Source of the DNA: Labia minor
Lineage: Eukaryota > Arthropoda > Insecta > Dermaptera > Spongiphoridae
Assembly (NCBI GenBank): GCA_963082975.1
Contig: OY720350.1
Coordinates: forward strand, 40,355,851 to 40,419,850
Direction of reading: 5' to 3'
Length of the DNA stretch: 64,000 bases
In this document: one piece after another, positions 55,201 through 64,000 of the stretch
Position numbering within the stretch: the stretch's first letter is position 1
Layout of the letters: each line of letters starts with the position of its first letter
Position numbers and translations under genes: made by a program
Notes under the pieces: generated by a model
Seen by the model: the letters and a program-made list of their open reading frames with translations, nothing else
Databases searched by the model: none
What the model was told of the DNA's origin: nothing

Positions 55201-56580
55201 GATATATTTTTCCATCTCAAGGCATTCGATGGGAAATGTTGACCCTATTCATTTTTATATTTTAGGATGATAAATTAATTTTAAGTTTCCATGTAAACAA
55301 TAAGATATTTAGGGGTATTTCTTTAATAATGTAAAAGATAGGATTGGTTGAAAATTATTATACAATATTTTTTGTAATATCTTTAGGCCACTAATTGTTT
55401 CAAATTTATTTACTAAAATTTTGATTATTAATATAACAATTAATTATATATATTAAAGTTTGGATTATCCAATAAAATTAATTTGGATATGTTTATTTTA
55501 TTTACTATAATTTTTTAGAAATTAAAATTTATATTTTAAGCTATTACCTTAAATTCACTCCTTGGAATAATTATTATCAGTTTTTGTAATGCATTTTGTA
55601 ATACTCAAAATTGTATTGTGTTTTGATCAATTTTAAATTTTCTAAATTTCATAAAAGTAAAATGATATATGCAAAACCTTTCCATATGAGCTTTTAATTA
55701 AATTAAATCAATTTTCTGAGCTTTTTAGAAATTCAAATAACTATTCAATGTTAAAACAATTAACTATTTTAAAAAATGGTTTTGTTTATTTTGAATTAAG
55801 TTTTTTACAATTTTATCTAATTGGAATAATCTGATGGACTGATGGTGCTCTAATCAATTTTAAATTAATATTTCGTTATTTATATAAATTCAAAATATAT
55901 TGCGGACAAAATTTGTTGTATCAAACATTCAGTGTTAATTATGACCTTTATTTTAATATAACGGTGCTAATTGAAATTTCTATAGTTGATCAATAATATC
56001 TTTTTGATAATGTTTGTTGAAACTATTAATTATTTCTATATTCATATAACTTCCACACATTCTATTGCAGATATGTTTTGCAATACCAATAAATTGTATT
56101 AAGTATTTCTAATTATCTAGTAATATCAACCTTTATTTTGCTATAACAATTTTATATTATATTTTTGTAATTGGTTAATAATAACTTTTAATAATTTTAA
56201 TAAGAATTTCCATTGTGAATCTAAGATTAAGTATAATGCTTTTGCATATGATTAATTTTGTCTCCTTTTATAACTATTACTTTGTTAATGTTGTTTCTTA
56301 ATAGAAACTAGGAATATATTACATAATAGTGTATTTTGTTATCACAAAATGGTAATCATCGTTTGATTACCTTGTAATCAAACCGGGGGGAGTTGGAATT
56401 GCCACCCCCTTCTTTCATAATTTTTAATTTAAAAAATTATATTATATATATATTGTTAATGTATAGTTATGTGGACAAAATATCAGAAAAGGAATTTGAC
56501 CCAAAACAATGTCGTGGCCAAATAAATTAATTATGTATTTTTTCGGTTTGATTGTATAAACAATCAAAGGTGGGGAGTAC
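55201..56580 (+). other. Non-coding interior of the BEL/Pao element
   Basis: AT-rich interior between the ORF and the 3' LTR with no recognised pol domain. Short blocks such as CCGGGGGGAGTTGGAATTGC (56382) resemble the T/G-rich lead-in often seen before LTRs. Confidence 0.6.
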
Positions 56581-57639
56581 TGTTGGCGCACAGCGCCTCT
56601 AGTGCATATATTTTAAATTATTAAATAGACAATTTTGTATTTTGCGCTATTTTAGCATTTATATTAATTATCGAATTTTATTATTGTAAAATATTGTATT
56701 TGGATTTGATATTAATTTTAATTGTTTTCTATATTTTTCCTGGGTTTTTATTGGACTTTCAAATTTGCAATATTGCATTGCTAATTTGACTCACCAACTA
56801 TGGCTGGTAAACTAATTCGCCATATTGGCTACTTCATTCCAGCAGAAGTTTCCCATCAGGTAACATCTTACCTGAAAAAGTCCGTGCTTGGAATCCTCGA
56901 CACTGTGTGAAGCATGTTCCTGGTCGAGTTGAGGGATTAGTTATTTATCCCTCTCATAATATATAACTATTTTTACCAACGCCTTGCAGAAGCCAGCATC
57001 TACGCGGTAAAAGGCTGTTCTTCGAATCCTCAACACTGTGTGAAGCTTCTTCCTGGTTGAGTTTAAGGGATAATATTTTAGCCCTTTCATATTATATTAC
57101 TGTTTCGGACTGCAACTCATAAGTATATTTTTTCATTCCGTTTTCTCATGTTGAATGTTTTTTTTTTTGTTGGTAAATCCACATTGTTGCTGCTCCATTC
57201 ATTTTTTATTTGTTTTCAAGTCCAATATAAACCCATTTGTTTTTTATAATTATCTCTGTTTATATACAAATATTTTTTTTTAGTTTGTTATTCTATTCAT
57301 ATTAAAATTTTATACTTTGATATCCCATTCATTTCGTTTCTTTGCTTTAATTCATTAGTTTTTCTTTCAGAGGCCAAGAATTTAAATTAAGACTCTTTAC
57401 ATCGGTACCTAGTTAATTCGTGTAGTTGAGAAGTCCTTTTGCCTTGTCCATTAGGTTTCACATCCTTTTTCCTTTATGATTTTTCTATTCATTTTTCAGT
57501 TTGCCTATTCTGACAAAATACGGCTGGCGACCTTTTAAATTTAACTTTTTTCATTTATTTTTATTTCCACGGTCTTTCCCCTACCCAGAAATTATCATCT
57601 TGATAATTTCTTCATACGTACTCTTTCTAGGCTTTTTCA
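56581..57639 (+). repeat. 3' LTR of the BEL/Pao element
   Basis: 1059 bp, followed by CTATT (57640-57644), the right target duplication. Confidence 0.93.
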
Positions 57640-58199
57640 CTATTTAGTTTAAATCCTTTTAAAATAGAATCATGTCTTAATTTACTCTCTGCCTTTTTAG
57701 GTCACTTCTTTATTAACCAATTACCTAATCTATATATTTAATACGATAGTGTCCGTCTGTACGCAAAAAACTCCAGAGCCTAAACTACAAGGAGTAAGGT
57801 AACCAAATTTTTCTGAGGTGAAGGGTACCTCAAATGAGATGAAAAATAAAAAAGAAATTAGAATCTTAGGTAACTCCTGAGCTGAGCTGCGGGTGTTCCA
57901 TTTTCCAGAAATATATATAAAGGATTTGTATGTATGTAATTTGTTTACTTTTTTTTGCTGTCATAGAAACAGATATATATATAATTAGAACCTCTCTCTC
58001 TCCCTCTATTTAAATTTTTAAAAAATGGAGTGTTCTAGCCAAATTAAGAAATTTAAATTCCTTATGAAACATTGATAGGTAAATGAATTGGACTGGAAGA
58101 GGAGACATATGATTAGAGAAATTGGGGAAAAATCAATCGAAATGTAATTAAACAAAAAAATTCAAGACTTATGATAAGGATACGACTTACATACAATTA

Positions 58200-58965
58200 A
58201 CATACAAAATGTAGAATTTAAAAAAGTATAAATATTTAAATACTTAAGATCTCTAATCACGAAAGATAATAATATTCGAGAAGAATTTAAATCGACGTTG
58301 TAATTGAGTAACGCCTGTTATTATGCAGTAAAGGGGCTTATCTCATCAAAGAGGATCAAAATTAAAATATATAAAACAATTATTTTTCATGTTGATCGAT
58401 GACTAGGGTGACCATATTTCGAAAACACCAAACCGGGACAAACGGTATTTTTTAGAACTAAATTGAAAAAATTTTGAAAAAAAAATTACGAAATGTCCTA
58501 AATATTGAAAAAACAGTAGGGTGTCCCGAAGACATTTTTGGGACAGAGCACCTAAAGACGGGACGTTTGGTCACCCTATCGATGACTCTGGGAGACGCGA
58601 GTAGATTTGGAGTATTTGTGAGATTAATATTGTTCGCAGCATTTATAGGCCAAAAAAAGATGAGGTCACAGGGGGATGGCGGAGATGGCATAACGAGAAA
58701 TAATGTCCAGATATAGTTAAGGTTATAAAATCAAGAAGGCTGAGATGGGAAGGGCACGTGGTTGGAATTGAAGAAACTAGAAATTGGGAGAAACCGATTG
58801 GGAAACATCCGGTGGAAGACCAAGGACCAAGGTGGGTGGACAATGAAGGAAGGGACATGGGAGAGATGGGACAGAGTAGAATTTGGTTTTGGTTGTAGCT
58901 CAGGATAGGGACGCATAGAGAAATGTGGATGCTGCGGCTAAGAACTTTCGAAAACTGTAGAGACA
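58200..58965 (+). mobile_element. LINE ORF2 fragment inside the Helitron
   Basis: Plus strand: KYLNT.DL(I)TKDNNIREEFK (about 58225-58290), AVKGLISSKR, KIYKTIIFHVD, then after the MITE MTLGDASRFGVF, FIGQKKMRSQGDGGD, KSRRLRWEGHVVGIE (about 58730-58775), GKHPVEDQGPRWVDN, and AQDRDA(Y)RNVDAAAKNF to about 58955. Frameshifts abound. Same orientation relative to the Helitron ends as in the copies at 16355 and 41405. Confidence 0.8.
58404..58578. mobile_element. hAT-type MITE nested in the LINE fragment
   Basis: 175 bp with perfect 11-bp inverted ends TAGGGTGACCA / TGGTCACCCTA. The 8-bp TCGATGAC is duplicated exactly on both sides (58396-58403 and 58579-58586). The LINE reading frame resumes after it. 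Both the end sequence and the 8-bp duplication fit hAT elements. No coding capacity. Confidence 0.92.
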
Positions 58966-59136
58966 CAGAGTTAGATAAATACAATAATAATATATAATTA
59001 ATTTACTGATTAAATTAAAATATTTTACAAGAAAACAAATACATGTCTTATCTACTTATACTGATTGAAACAAAATGGATGAAAACCTTTTACATACAGA
59101 CTTTCAACCAAATACTATGTATCACTCGGGGGTACA

Positions 59137-59181
59137 GGGGGCGGAGCCCCCGTCTAGGTGTGAAGAGCGCCGAAGGCGCTC
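59137..59181 (+). other. Helitron 3' twin stem-loops
   Basis: GGGGGC-GGA-GCCCCC at 59137-59151 (6-bp stem, 3-nt loop) and GAGCGCC-GAA-GGCGCTC at 59165-59181 (7-bp stem, 3-nt loop). The second lies 11 nt before the CTAG end. One hairpin near the 3' end is the known Helitron terminator signal; the extra GC hairpin is a feature of this family and is kept in all its complete 3' ends here. Confidence 0.85.
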
Positions 59182-59288
59182 GGAGCAGCTAGTATTTCAT
59201 TAATCTTGGTGGAGGGTTTTGGAGGAAGGGAGGGGAAATATAACTTATATTCAACATTGATGAATAGCACAATATTCTTTATAATTAA

Positions 59289-59532
59289 CACACTATGAGC
59301 GGGGCGGGTATTTGTACCCGTTGCGGGGATTGCCACTTATAAGCGGGGCGGGTATTTATACCCGTTGCCACTTATATGAGGGATATATATTAGTAATCGT
59401 TTAAAATAAGTAAGTTTAAGTGACACAAGGGAAAATATATATTATATAATTGGCAACGGGTATAAATACCCGCGCCGCTTATAAGTGGCAGTCCCCGCAA
59501 CGGGTACAAATACCCGCCCCGCTCATAGTGTA
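59289..59532. mobile_element. piggyBac-like MITE copy 2
   Basis: 244 bp between TTAA sites (59285-59288 and 59533-59536). The arms are about 90 bp of near-perfect inverted repeat with two GGGCGGGTATTT(A/G)TACCC units each, separated by TGCCACTTATAAGCG-type spacers. The copy at 34987-35186 lacks the second unit in its left arm. Confidence 0.82.
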
Positions 59533-59536
59533 TTAA

Positions 59537-60568
59537 TAGTTAAAAAATGACATTAGACTCATATTAGAAATATGAAAAATTAAAATTTTTAATTTTGATT
59601 TCATATTTTATTTTATTACATAAGTAATAATAATATTATAAAGATAATTTAATGTTTAATCTTTTTGAAAAAAAAACTCTTAAATATACATTTTGTCTTA
59701 ATTTTCATTTATGTATGAAATTGATTAAAATATATTATATACTATTTCACTTGTGCTCATTTGAATAAATTTATGGCCATCTCCAACAACTATGTACTTT
59801 ATACTAATAACTGAAGAGTAAACAGAAATTAATAATAACTATAAACTGTGGGAAAACATCAAATATCTCGCTCGCTCCTTTGAAGCAACAAACATCAAAC
59901 TCACTCGAAAGTTTTCAAGATGTAGAGAGAAAGATCTAAGAATATTTATTAAATTCTCTTATGTAAAATTATACACAAAACAAATAATTACTAATTGTTT
60001 TATATAAATGTAATCATTTTATTTTTATACATGGAAATTACTATAATTAACTATAATATGGATATTAATCTTTTTGTGTAAAAAAATCTAAAATCTGTAA
60101 GAATTCCTAAGGTTCGAGAAAATAAAAATTATTTTTAATTTAAAGAAAACAATATTCCAAATCATAAAATTATACTTTAAATTTTAGATCAATGTTTCTC
60201 AATATTTCAGTAATTGCAGCCCAGTTTTCAATATTATTTTTTAATGCACCCCAGTTTTGAATTATAATTTTCATCAATTTTCATCGGCCCCTCATCGCTT
60301 ACAAAAAATGTACACAATAATAATGTATAAGGAGTATTGGTTTTAAGCAACTGCCAAAACAAGAGTTTTTATTGTGTTTATAAGAGAGATTGTATGTATA
60401 AGTGAAAGTAGGGGACGATTGAAAAATTTTTAAATTTATTTTTTTTTACCAAAAAAAAATAATTCTAACATGCTTTATATGGTTTGTTGTTAGCATTAGT
60501 CATTTGTCAAAGGAAAAACTATTTAAATTCCTTTTTAATTATGATCCAGTGATATAATATTTTTTCTT
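59537..60568. other. AT-rich spacer
   Basis: No gene. The two-fold GCAGCCCAGTTTTCAATATT / TGCACCCCAGTTTTGAATTA piece at 60218-60265 is a short imperfect repeat. Confidence 0.5.
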
Positions 60569-60690
60569 TTAGGGATTTTTTCATTCAGGGATATTTTTAT
60601 TTAGGGATTTATTCTTTTAGGGATATTTTACTTAGGGATTTTTGAATTTAGCGATTTTTTTAGGGATTTTTTCTTAGGGATTTTTACATG
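60569..60690 (+). repeat. Degenerate TTTAGGGATTTTT array
   Basis: The unit TTTAGGGAT(A/T)TTTT or a one-base variant occurs seven or eight times in 120 bp at irregular 13-22 bp spacing, all in one orientation. It contains TTAGGGA but not the regular TTAGG period of insect telomeres. Confidence 0.65.
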
Positions 60691-60741
60691 GTTTTTTTGT
60701 AAGTTTATAGAAAAATTTAAAAAGGCAAAAAATAATATATA

Positions 60742-61224
60742 CAGTAGAACCTCGATAAGTTCAAGTCCAAGGGAAACACAAAATATTTTAAGTTATAGAG
60801 GTTTTAAGTTATCAAGGGTCTATGTTAGGGATAGATTAATAACATTTTTTAAAGGCTATATCATGTCGTTTTTTAAAATTCTCTAACCAGTCATTGCGGG
60901 CTTTAAATTTTTTGATTTTCAGCGAATTAGCACTCTTCAGCTTTTTCTTTCAGTATGGGTCCACTAACACAGATGTTTTTGTTTCGACACTGTTGGAACC
61001 ACGTAAACAAAATAAATTAGGGAATTCGGCAATTTTTCGTCTTTTACATTGAAGACCTTCTCCTGATTCTTGTTTCTTAAAGATTTCAGCTTCTGAGGGC
61101 CTATATTTAAGTTAAAGAGGTTGCGTATTTTAAGTTATTGAGATTTTGCGGAAGGGAACATATTATTTTTTGAAGTTATAGAGGTTTTTAAGTTACCGTA
61201 GTTTGAATTATCGAGTTTCTACTG
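60742..61224 (-). mobile_element. pogo/Tigger relic
   Basis: 483 bp flanked by TA. Termini CAGTAGAACCTCGATAAGTT and the complement (CAGTAGAAACTCGATAATTC) match at most positions and are of pogo/Tigger type. The arms also repeat AAGTTATAGAGGTTTTAAGT. Minus-strand frame at about 61030-60880 reads FTWFQQCRNKNICVSGPIL then KEKAEE, followed by KIKKFKARNDWLENF, the second half of the CENP-B-like helix-turn-helix DNA-binding domain (family WF...R...I.GP.LxxKA, FxASxGWLxRF). The DDE domain is gone. Confidence 0.9.
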
Positions 61225-62483
61225 TATATATATACGGGGGGGGGGTATGAATATGTATATTCTAATATCTATTTATATGTAACCAAAACAAATATTCTTT
61301 AATAATAAATCAGAATAATAATATAATATATACCAAAAAATTAACATATTAATAATTTGGTATGTACATATTCTTTAAATTTATAATTTAATTTATTATA
61401 TATTTAAATACATTGCATATTTTTTGAATTTCTCTATTATAATAAATTGAATAATAAAATATTAGATTAATATTTTTGATAATAAAATATTGTGTTTATC
61501 GTTTATCAAATTTAAATTCATAAATATTTCATATAATAGATTATGTTATTCTTTTTTTTATTTTTAATAACTTTTGTTTCGAATATTTGATTAAATTTGA
61601 TTAGATTTTTAATGGAATTACTTATCGATATATCGATATCGATATTTTAATCTATTAAAATGATTTTAAAATGAAAAGAGATATAAAATATTAACAGATA
61701 GAATATGATATGAATAAAATTAAAATATTATATAATAGATTTTACATTGAAAATTAAAATACAATATTAATTGATTAGGAAAAAATTATATAAACCTTTC
61801 ATCACACAAATATCTGATTTTTTTTTTTTTTTTCTCCCTCCCATTTTTTCCCCCCTATAAATGATAAATAAAATATAACATATTATTTAAGAAATGCTTT
61901 ATCAATTATATATTAGGTTTTAATTAAATTATTTAATTAAGATGCTGACTTATTACATATCCATAGAGCTAATAAAAAAAATATATTTTTTATGATCTTT
62001 TAAAATTTAAATTTATTAAACTTTTGAAAGATTTTTCATAATTTTAATTATATAAAAAAACTTATTATAAATATATATAAGGCAAAATATAATAATTGCC
62101 ATTAAAAATAGATAAATATATTCTCATACATTTATATTTAGCATTTAATTTAATTTAATTTAATTTAATTAAAATTAAAGCTCAAAAAAGGAATTTAAGA
62201 ATTATATAGAAAAGTACTATCATTTATTAAAAGAGTTCTTGCTCTGGCTGATTAGGAAAAGCACTTAACCCACCTTTAAAAGCAACAGACGAATGTAAAA
62301 TAATTTATGAGAATAAATTAGAAATTTATTATTAAGCCACTTATCTATCTATAGATTTAGTAGGTATTAAATCTAACATTTAATGCATTTCTCTTAATAC
62401 AATAATAAAAATGATTAAATAAATTAAAGAAAATTTATATTTAACTCATATAATATATAGTAATTGATACTTGATATAATATA
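61225..62483. other. AT-rich spacer
   Basis: No gene recognised; G9 run at 61237-61246, and (TTTAA)n at 62146-62168. Confidence 0.5.
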
Positions 62484-63022
62484 AGGTGCTTGAATAAGTT
62501 CTCGCTGTTTTTTTTTTTTTTGTGAAAATCAATGCTTTATTTACACAATGTGGTGCACAACACGTCACTCAAAGTACAGCCCATCACAAGACACTACTTT
62601 TTCCCATCCCTCCAATTCTTCGTCTTTAAACTTTTTCGGTGCGCCAGAACAATCTTTATCTTGAAGATCAAAATCTTCATTTTTGTACAGTCGAAACCAG
62701 TCTCTGCAAGTCGTTTCCGACCGAGCATGTTCCCCATACGCCTCAACAAGAATTCGGTGTGCTTCAGCTGCTGATTTCTTCTGTATAAAATAATGCAATA
62801 GAATTCCCCGCAAATACTCTTTTCGTGGCACAAAACTCGACATCTTTAAGCACTCAGAACAAAATGTGGTTGACACTGTGGCAAACAGAAACACACTGGC
62901 GTTCAAGAGTACGAACAATATTTCCTGGAAATGCGTTCGTTTCAGAAATATCATCCACTTATAAATTATTATTACTGGAAACGCTATCTGTTAGAAAACA
63001 GCGAGAACTTATTCAAGCACCT
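62484..63022 (-). mobile_element. Mini-mariner with intact 28-bp ends
   Basis: 539 bp between TA duplications. AGGTGCTTGAATAAGTTCTC and eight more bases form a perfect 28-bp inverted repeat (62484-62511 and 62995-63022). The interior encodes only the transposase N-terminus joined to its C-terminal tail. The perfect ends suggest recent movement by a transposase supplied elsewhere. Confidence 0.93.
62565..62843 (-). CDS. Mini-mariner protein: transposase HTH joined to C-terminal tail
   Basis: A 92-residue open frame. Residues 1-78 (MSSFVPRKEYLRGILLHYF; KKSAAEAHRILVEAYGEHA; SETTCRDWFRLYKNEDFDL; KKFKDEELE) are the first helix-turn-helix and linker of a mariner transposase. Residues 79-92 (GWEKVVSCDGLYFE) are its C-terminal end. 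The whole catalytic core with its three Asp residues is absent, yet the join is in frame and no stop interrupts. The Met at 62843 is chosen because it matches the family start MSSFVP. Mariner is a full-length protein of about 345 residues. A DNA-binding, non-catalytic product is possible; expression is unknown. Confidence 0.8.
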   Translation of the reverse strand: MSSFVPRKEYLRGILLHYFIQKKSAAEAHRILVEAYGEHARSETTCRDWFRLYKNEDFDLQDKDCSGAPKKFKDEELEGWEKVVSCDGLYFE

Positions 63023-64000
63023 TATATATTTATGTTAATAGATATTTTTAATTTCAAAACGTCCTATATTTGATGTATATACTACATTTACTTTTTGTAA
63101 TATTTATTTATTTTATTAATTTAAATATATCACTCATGATGACTAATTTTATTATTAAAATCCTTAAAAGGTAAATCTGACACGAGATTAAATTCTTAAA
63201 TTTGATAAAGAGGCGAGTTGTACGAACAGATCGATGAATGATTTTGAGGGGCGCTTTGTTTTCTCTCCGTTCTTCTCCCTCAAACCGAGCTAAAGATCAT
63301 TAATTTGATTAATAAATTAATTGGCCTCAAATAAAGTCCAAATGCTTCTATTCAGAATAATTCAGTCAGAAAGGAAATTCTTGCATGAAATATTTAAGGT
63401 TTAATTTAGCATGTTGAATTGAATAGAAAGGCAAACACATAGAAAGATGATCATTGAAATAATTTACTTATAGGTATTTTATATGAAAGAAAATTTATCA
63501 ATAAAATTTTGCCAAGTATTAGGAATTTGGTTCACCGATTAACTGATTGAAACTTTAAAAAATGTATTTCTATAAATAAAAGATTTGTCCGTAAATTGGA
63601 CATAAAAATCCTAAAATAACATCCTAAAAATTTTTCTTATCTGTTGAGGAATATTGTGATGTTATAAACTTAGAAGTAAGTTCCTTAGTCGATTATAATT
63701 ATTATTTTATTAGTAAGATCATAAATTTCAAAAATTGGCGACCATTTCAGTATTCTTTTCTGTTGGATGGACGTTTCAGAGATCATGTATTCAAAAAAAT
63801 AGAAATTAATTTTTGGTATAAAACACCTAATAAGGATTTATAAAGAGCTCCACTCTGTGAGAATCCTACCTTGCTTCAAGGAACACATCCGTTCTTCAAT
63901 GAATACAAAATAATTGTAATTTTAGTTATTTCTATAGAATCTTAAAAATATGCAAACAATTTTATTTAAATTTCTAATAAACAAATACCATTAATATTAA
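63023..64000. other. AT-rich spacer
   Basis: No gene or repeat recognised up to the window edge. Confidence 0.5.

Larger units (their letters stand above)
52603..57639 (+). mobile_element. BEL/Pao LTR retrotransposon, non-autonomous, young
   Basis: 5037 bp with LTRs at 52603-53659 and 56581-57639. Both start TGTTGGCGCACAGCGCC and end in CA. The 5-bp CTATT flanks both sides, the duplication size usual for BEL/Pao. The LTRs look identical except for homopolymer length, so the insertion is recent. A candidate primer-binding site beginning TGG lies two bases after the 5' LTR, and a purine-rich tract (AAAGGTGGGGAG) precedes the 3' LTR. The 2.9-kb interior has one long ORF with Gag-like sequence. 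I recognise no protease, reverse transcriptase, RNase H or integrase, so the element is broken (non-autonomous). Confidence 0.92.
57729..59192 (+). mobile_element. Helitron with both ends, carrying LINE tail and nested MITE
   Basis: 1464 bp. Starts TCTATATATTTAATACG after host A and ends GGAGCAGCTAG before host T. The 5' 180 bp match the short Helitron at 48544-49002. Next comes a piece similar to DNA downstream of the helicase remnant at 16790 (GAAATGTAATTAAACAAAAA). It is followed by a LINE ORF2 fragment, the family's AT-rich stretch and the two 3' hairpins. The element is therefore a deletion derivative of a Helitron that already had a LINE fragment behind its helicase gene. It lies 89 bp beyond the BEL/Pao 3' LTR. 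Confidence 0.92.

Noticed and set aside
59095-59192. The twin-hairpin region as the 3' UTR of the LINE
   Set aside because: It follows LINE tails in three places, but the short element at 48544-49002 has the same 3' end with no LINE sequence, and the ends obey the Helitron A|TC..CTAG|T rule.
60569-60690. Interstitial telomeric repeat
   Set aside because: TTAGGGA units are irregularly spaced with T-rich spacers and do not form the regular TTAGG or TTAGGG period.

Overview
The window is a 64-kb piece of a very AT-rich animal nuclear genome. It is probably an arthropod and quite possibly an insect; the species cannot be named from the sequence. Evidence: long AT-rich intergenic DNA, dense microsatellites, no operon-like gene packing, and an arthropod-style mix of mobile elements (mariner lineages, pogo/Tigger, hAT, piggyBac-like MITEs, Helitrons, RTE-like and Jockey LINEs, tRNA-derived SINEs, a Penelope-like trace, a BEL/Pao LTR element). 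Only one convincing host gene is seen: an intronless short-chain dehydrogenase/reductase of the HSD17B12 (3-ketoacyl-CoA reductase) type on the minus strand at 25620-26612, with its catalytic residues and a C-terminal ER-retrieval signal intact.

Layout. 1-10 kb: scrambled copies of one repeat family (R-A), a 460-bp direct duplication, two tRNA-headed SINE units and a LINE endonuclease fragment. 10-16 kb: AT-rich DNA, a Penelope-like hammerhead-type motif, a LINE tail inserted into repeat family R-B, and a hAT copy cut short by a Helitron. 16-24 kb: Helitron with helicase remnant, repeat fragments, a TA-flanked MITE and a hAT element with a perfect 8-bp target duplication. 24-31 kb: a TA-flanked transposon with internal motif repeats abutting the SDR gene, then R-B and a hAT element with another TA-transposon nested in it. 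31-48 kb: four mariner relics, a piggyBac-like MITE, a Jockey RT fragment, a SINE, a Helitron carrying a LINE fragment, a hAT element coding for a dimerisation domain, and R-K/R-A/R-B copies. 48-60 kb: a short complete Helitron, R-B and R-H copies, a young non-autonomous BEL/Pao element with near-identical LTRs, a second complete Helitron carrying a LINE fragment and a nested hAT MITE, and a second piggyBac-like MITE. 60-64 kb: a pogo/Tigger relic and a well-preserved mini-mariner with a short open reading frame.

How the parts relate. The elements are nested, so relative ages can be read: MITE in LINE in Helitron; TA-transposon in hAT; LINE in R-B; hAT in a Helitron-associated repeat. Several insertions have a homologous empty site elsewhere in the window, which proves target duplications directly. 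No prokaryote-type system, CRISPR array, rRNA or functional tRNA gene was found. The most unusual items are the Helitron lineage that has carried a LINE reverse-transcriptase tail through several copies, the SINE heads whose two ends are complementary with one compensatory change, the mini-mariner ORF joining transposase N- and C-termini, and a repeat family carrying two perfect cAMP-response elements exactly 20 bp apart.
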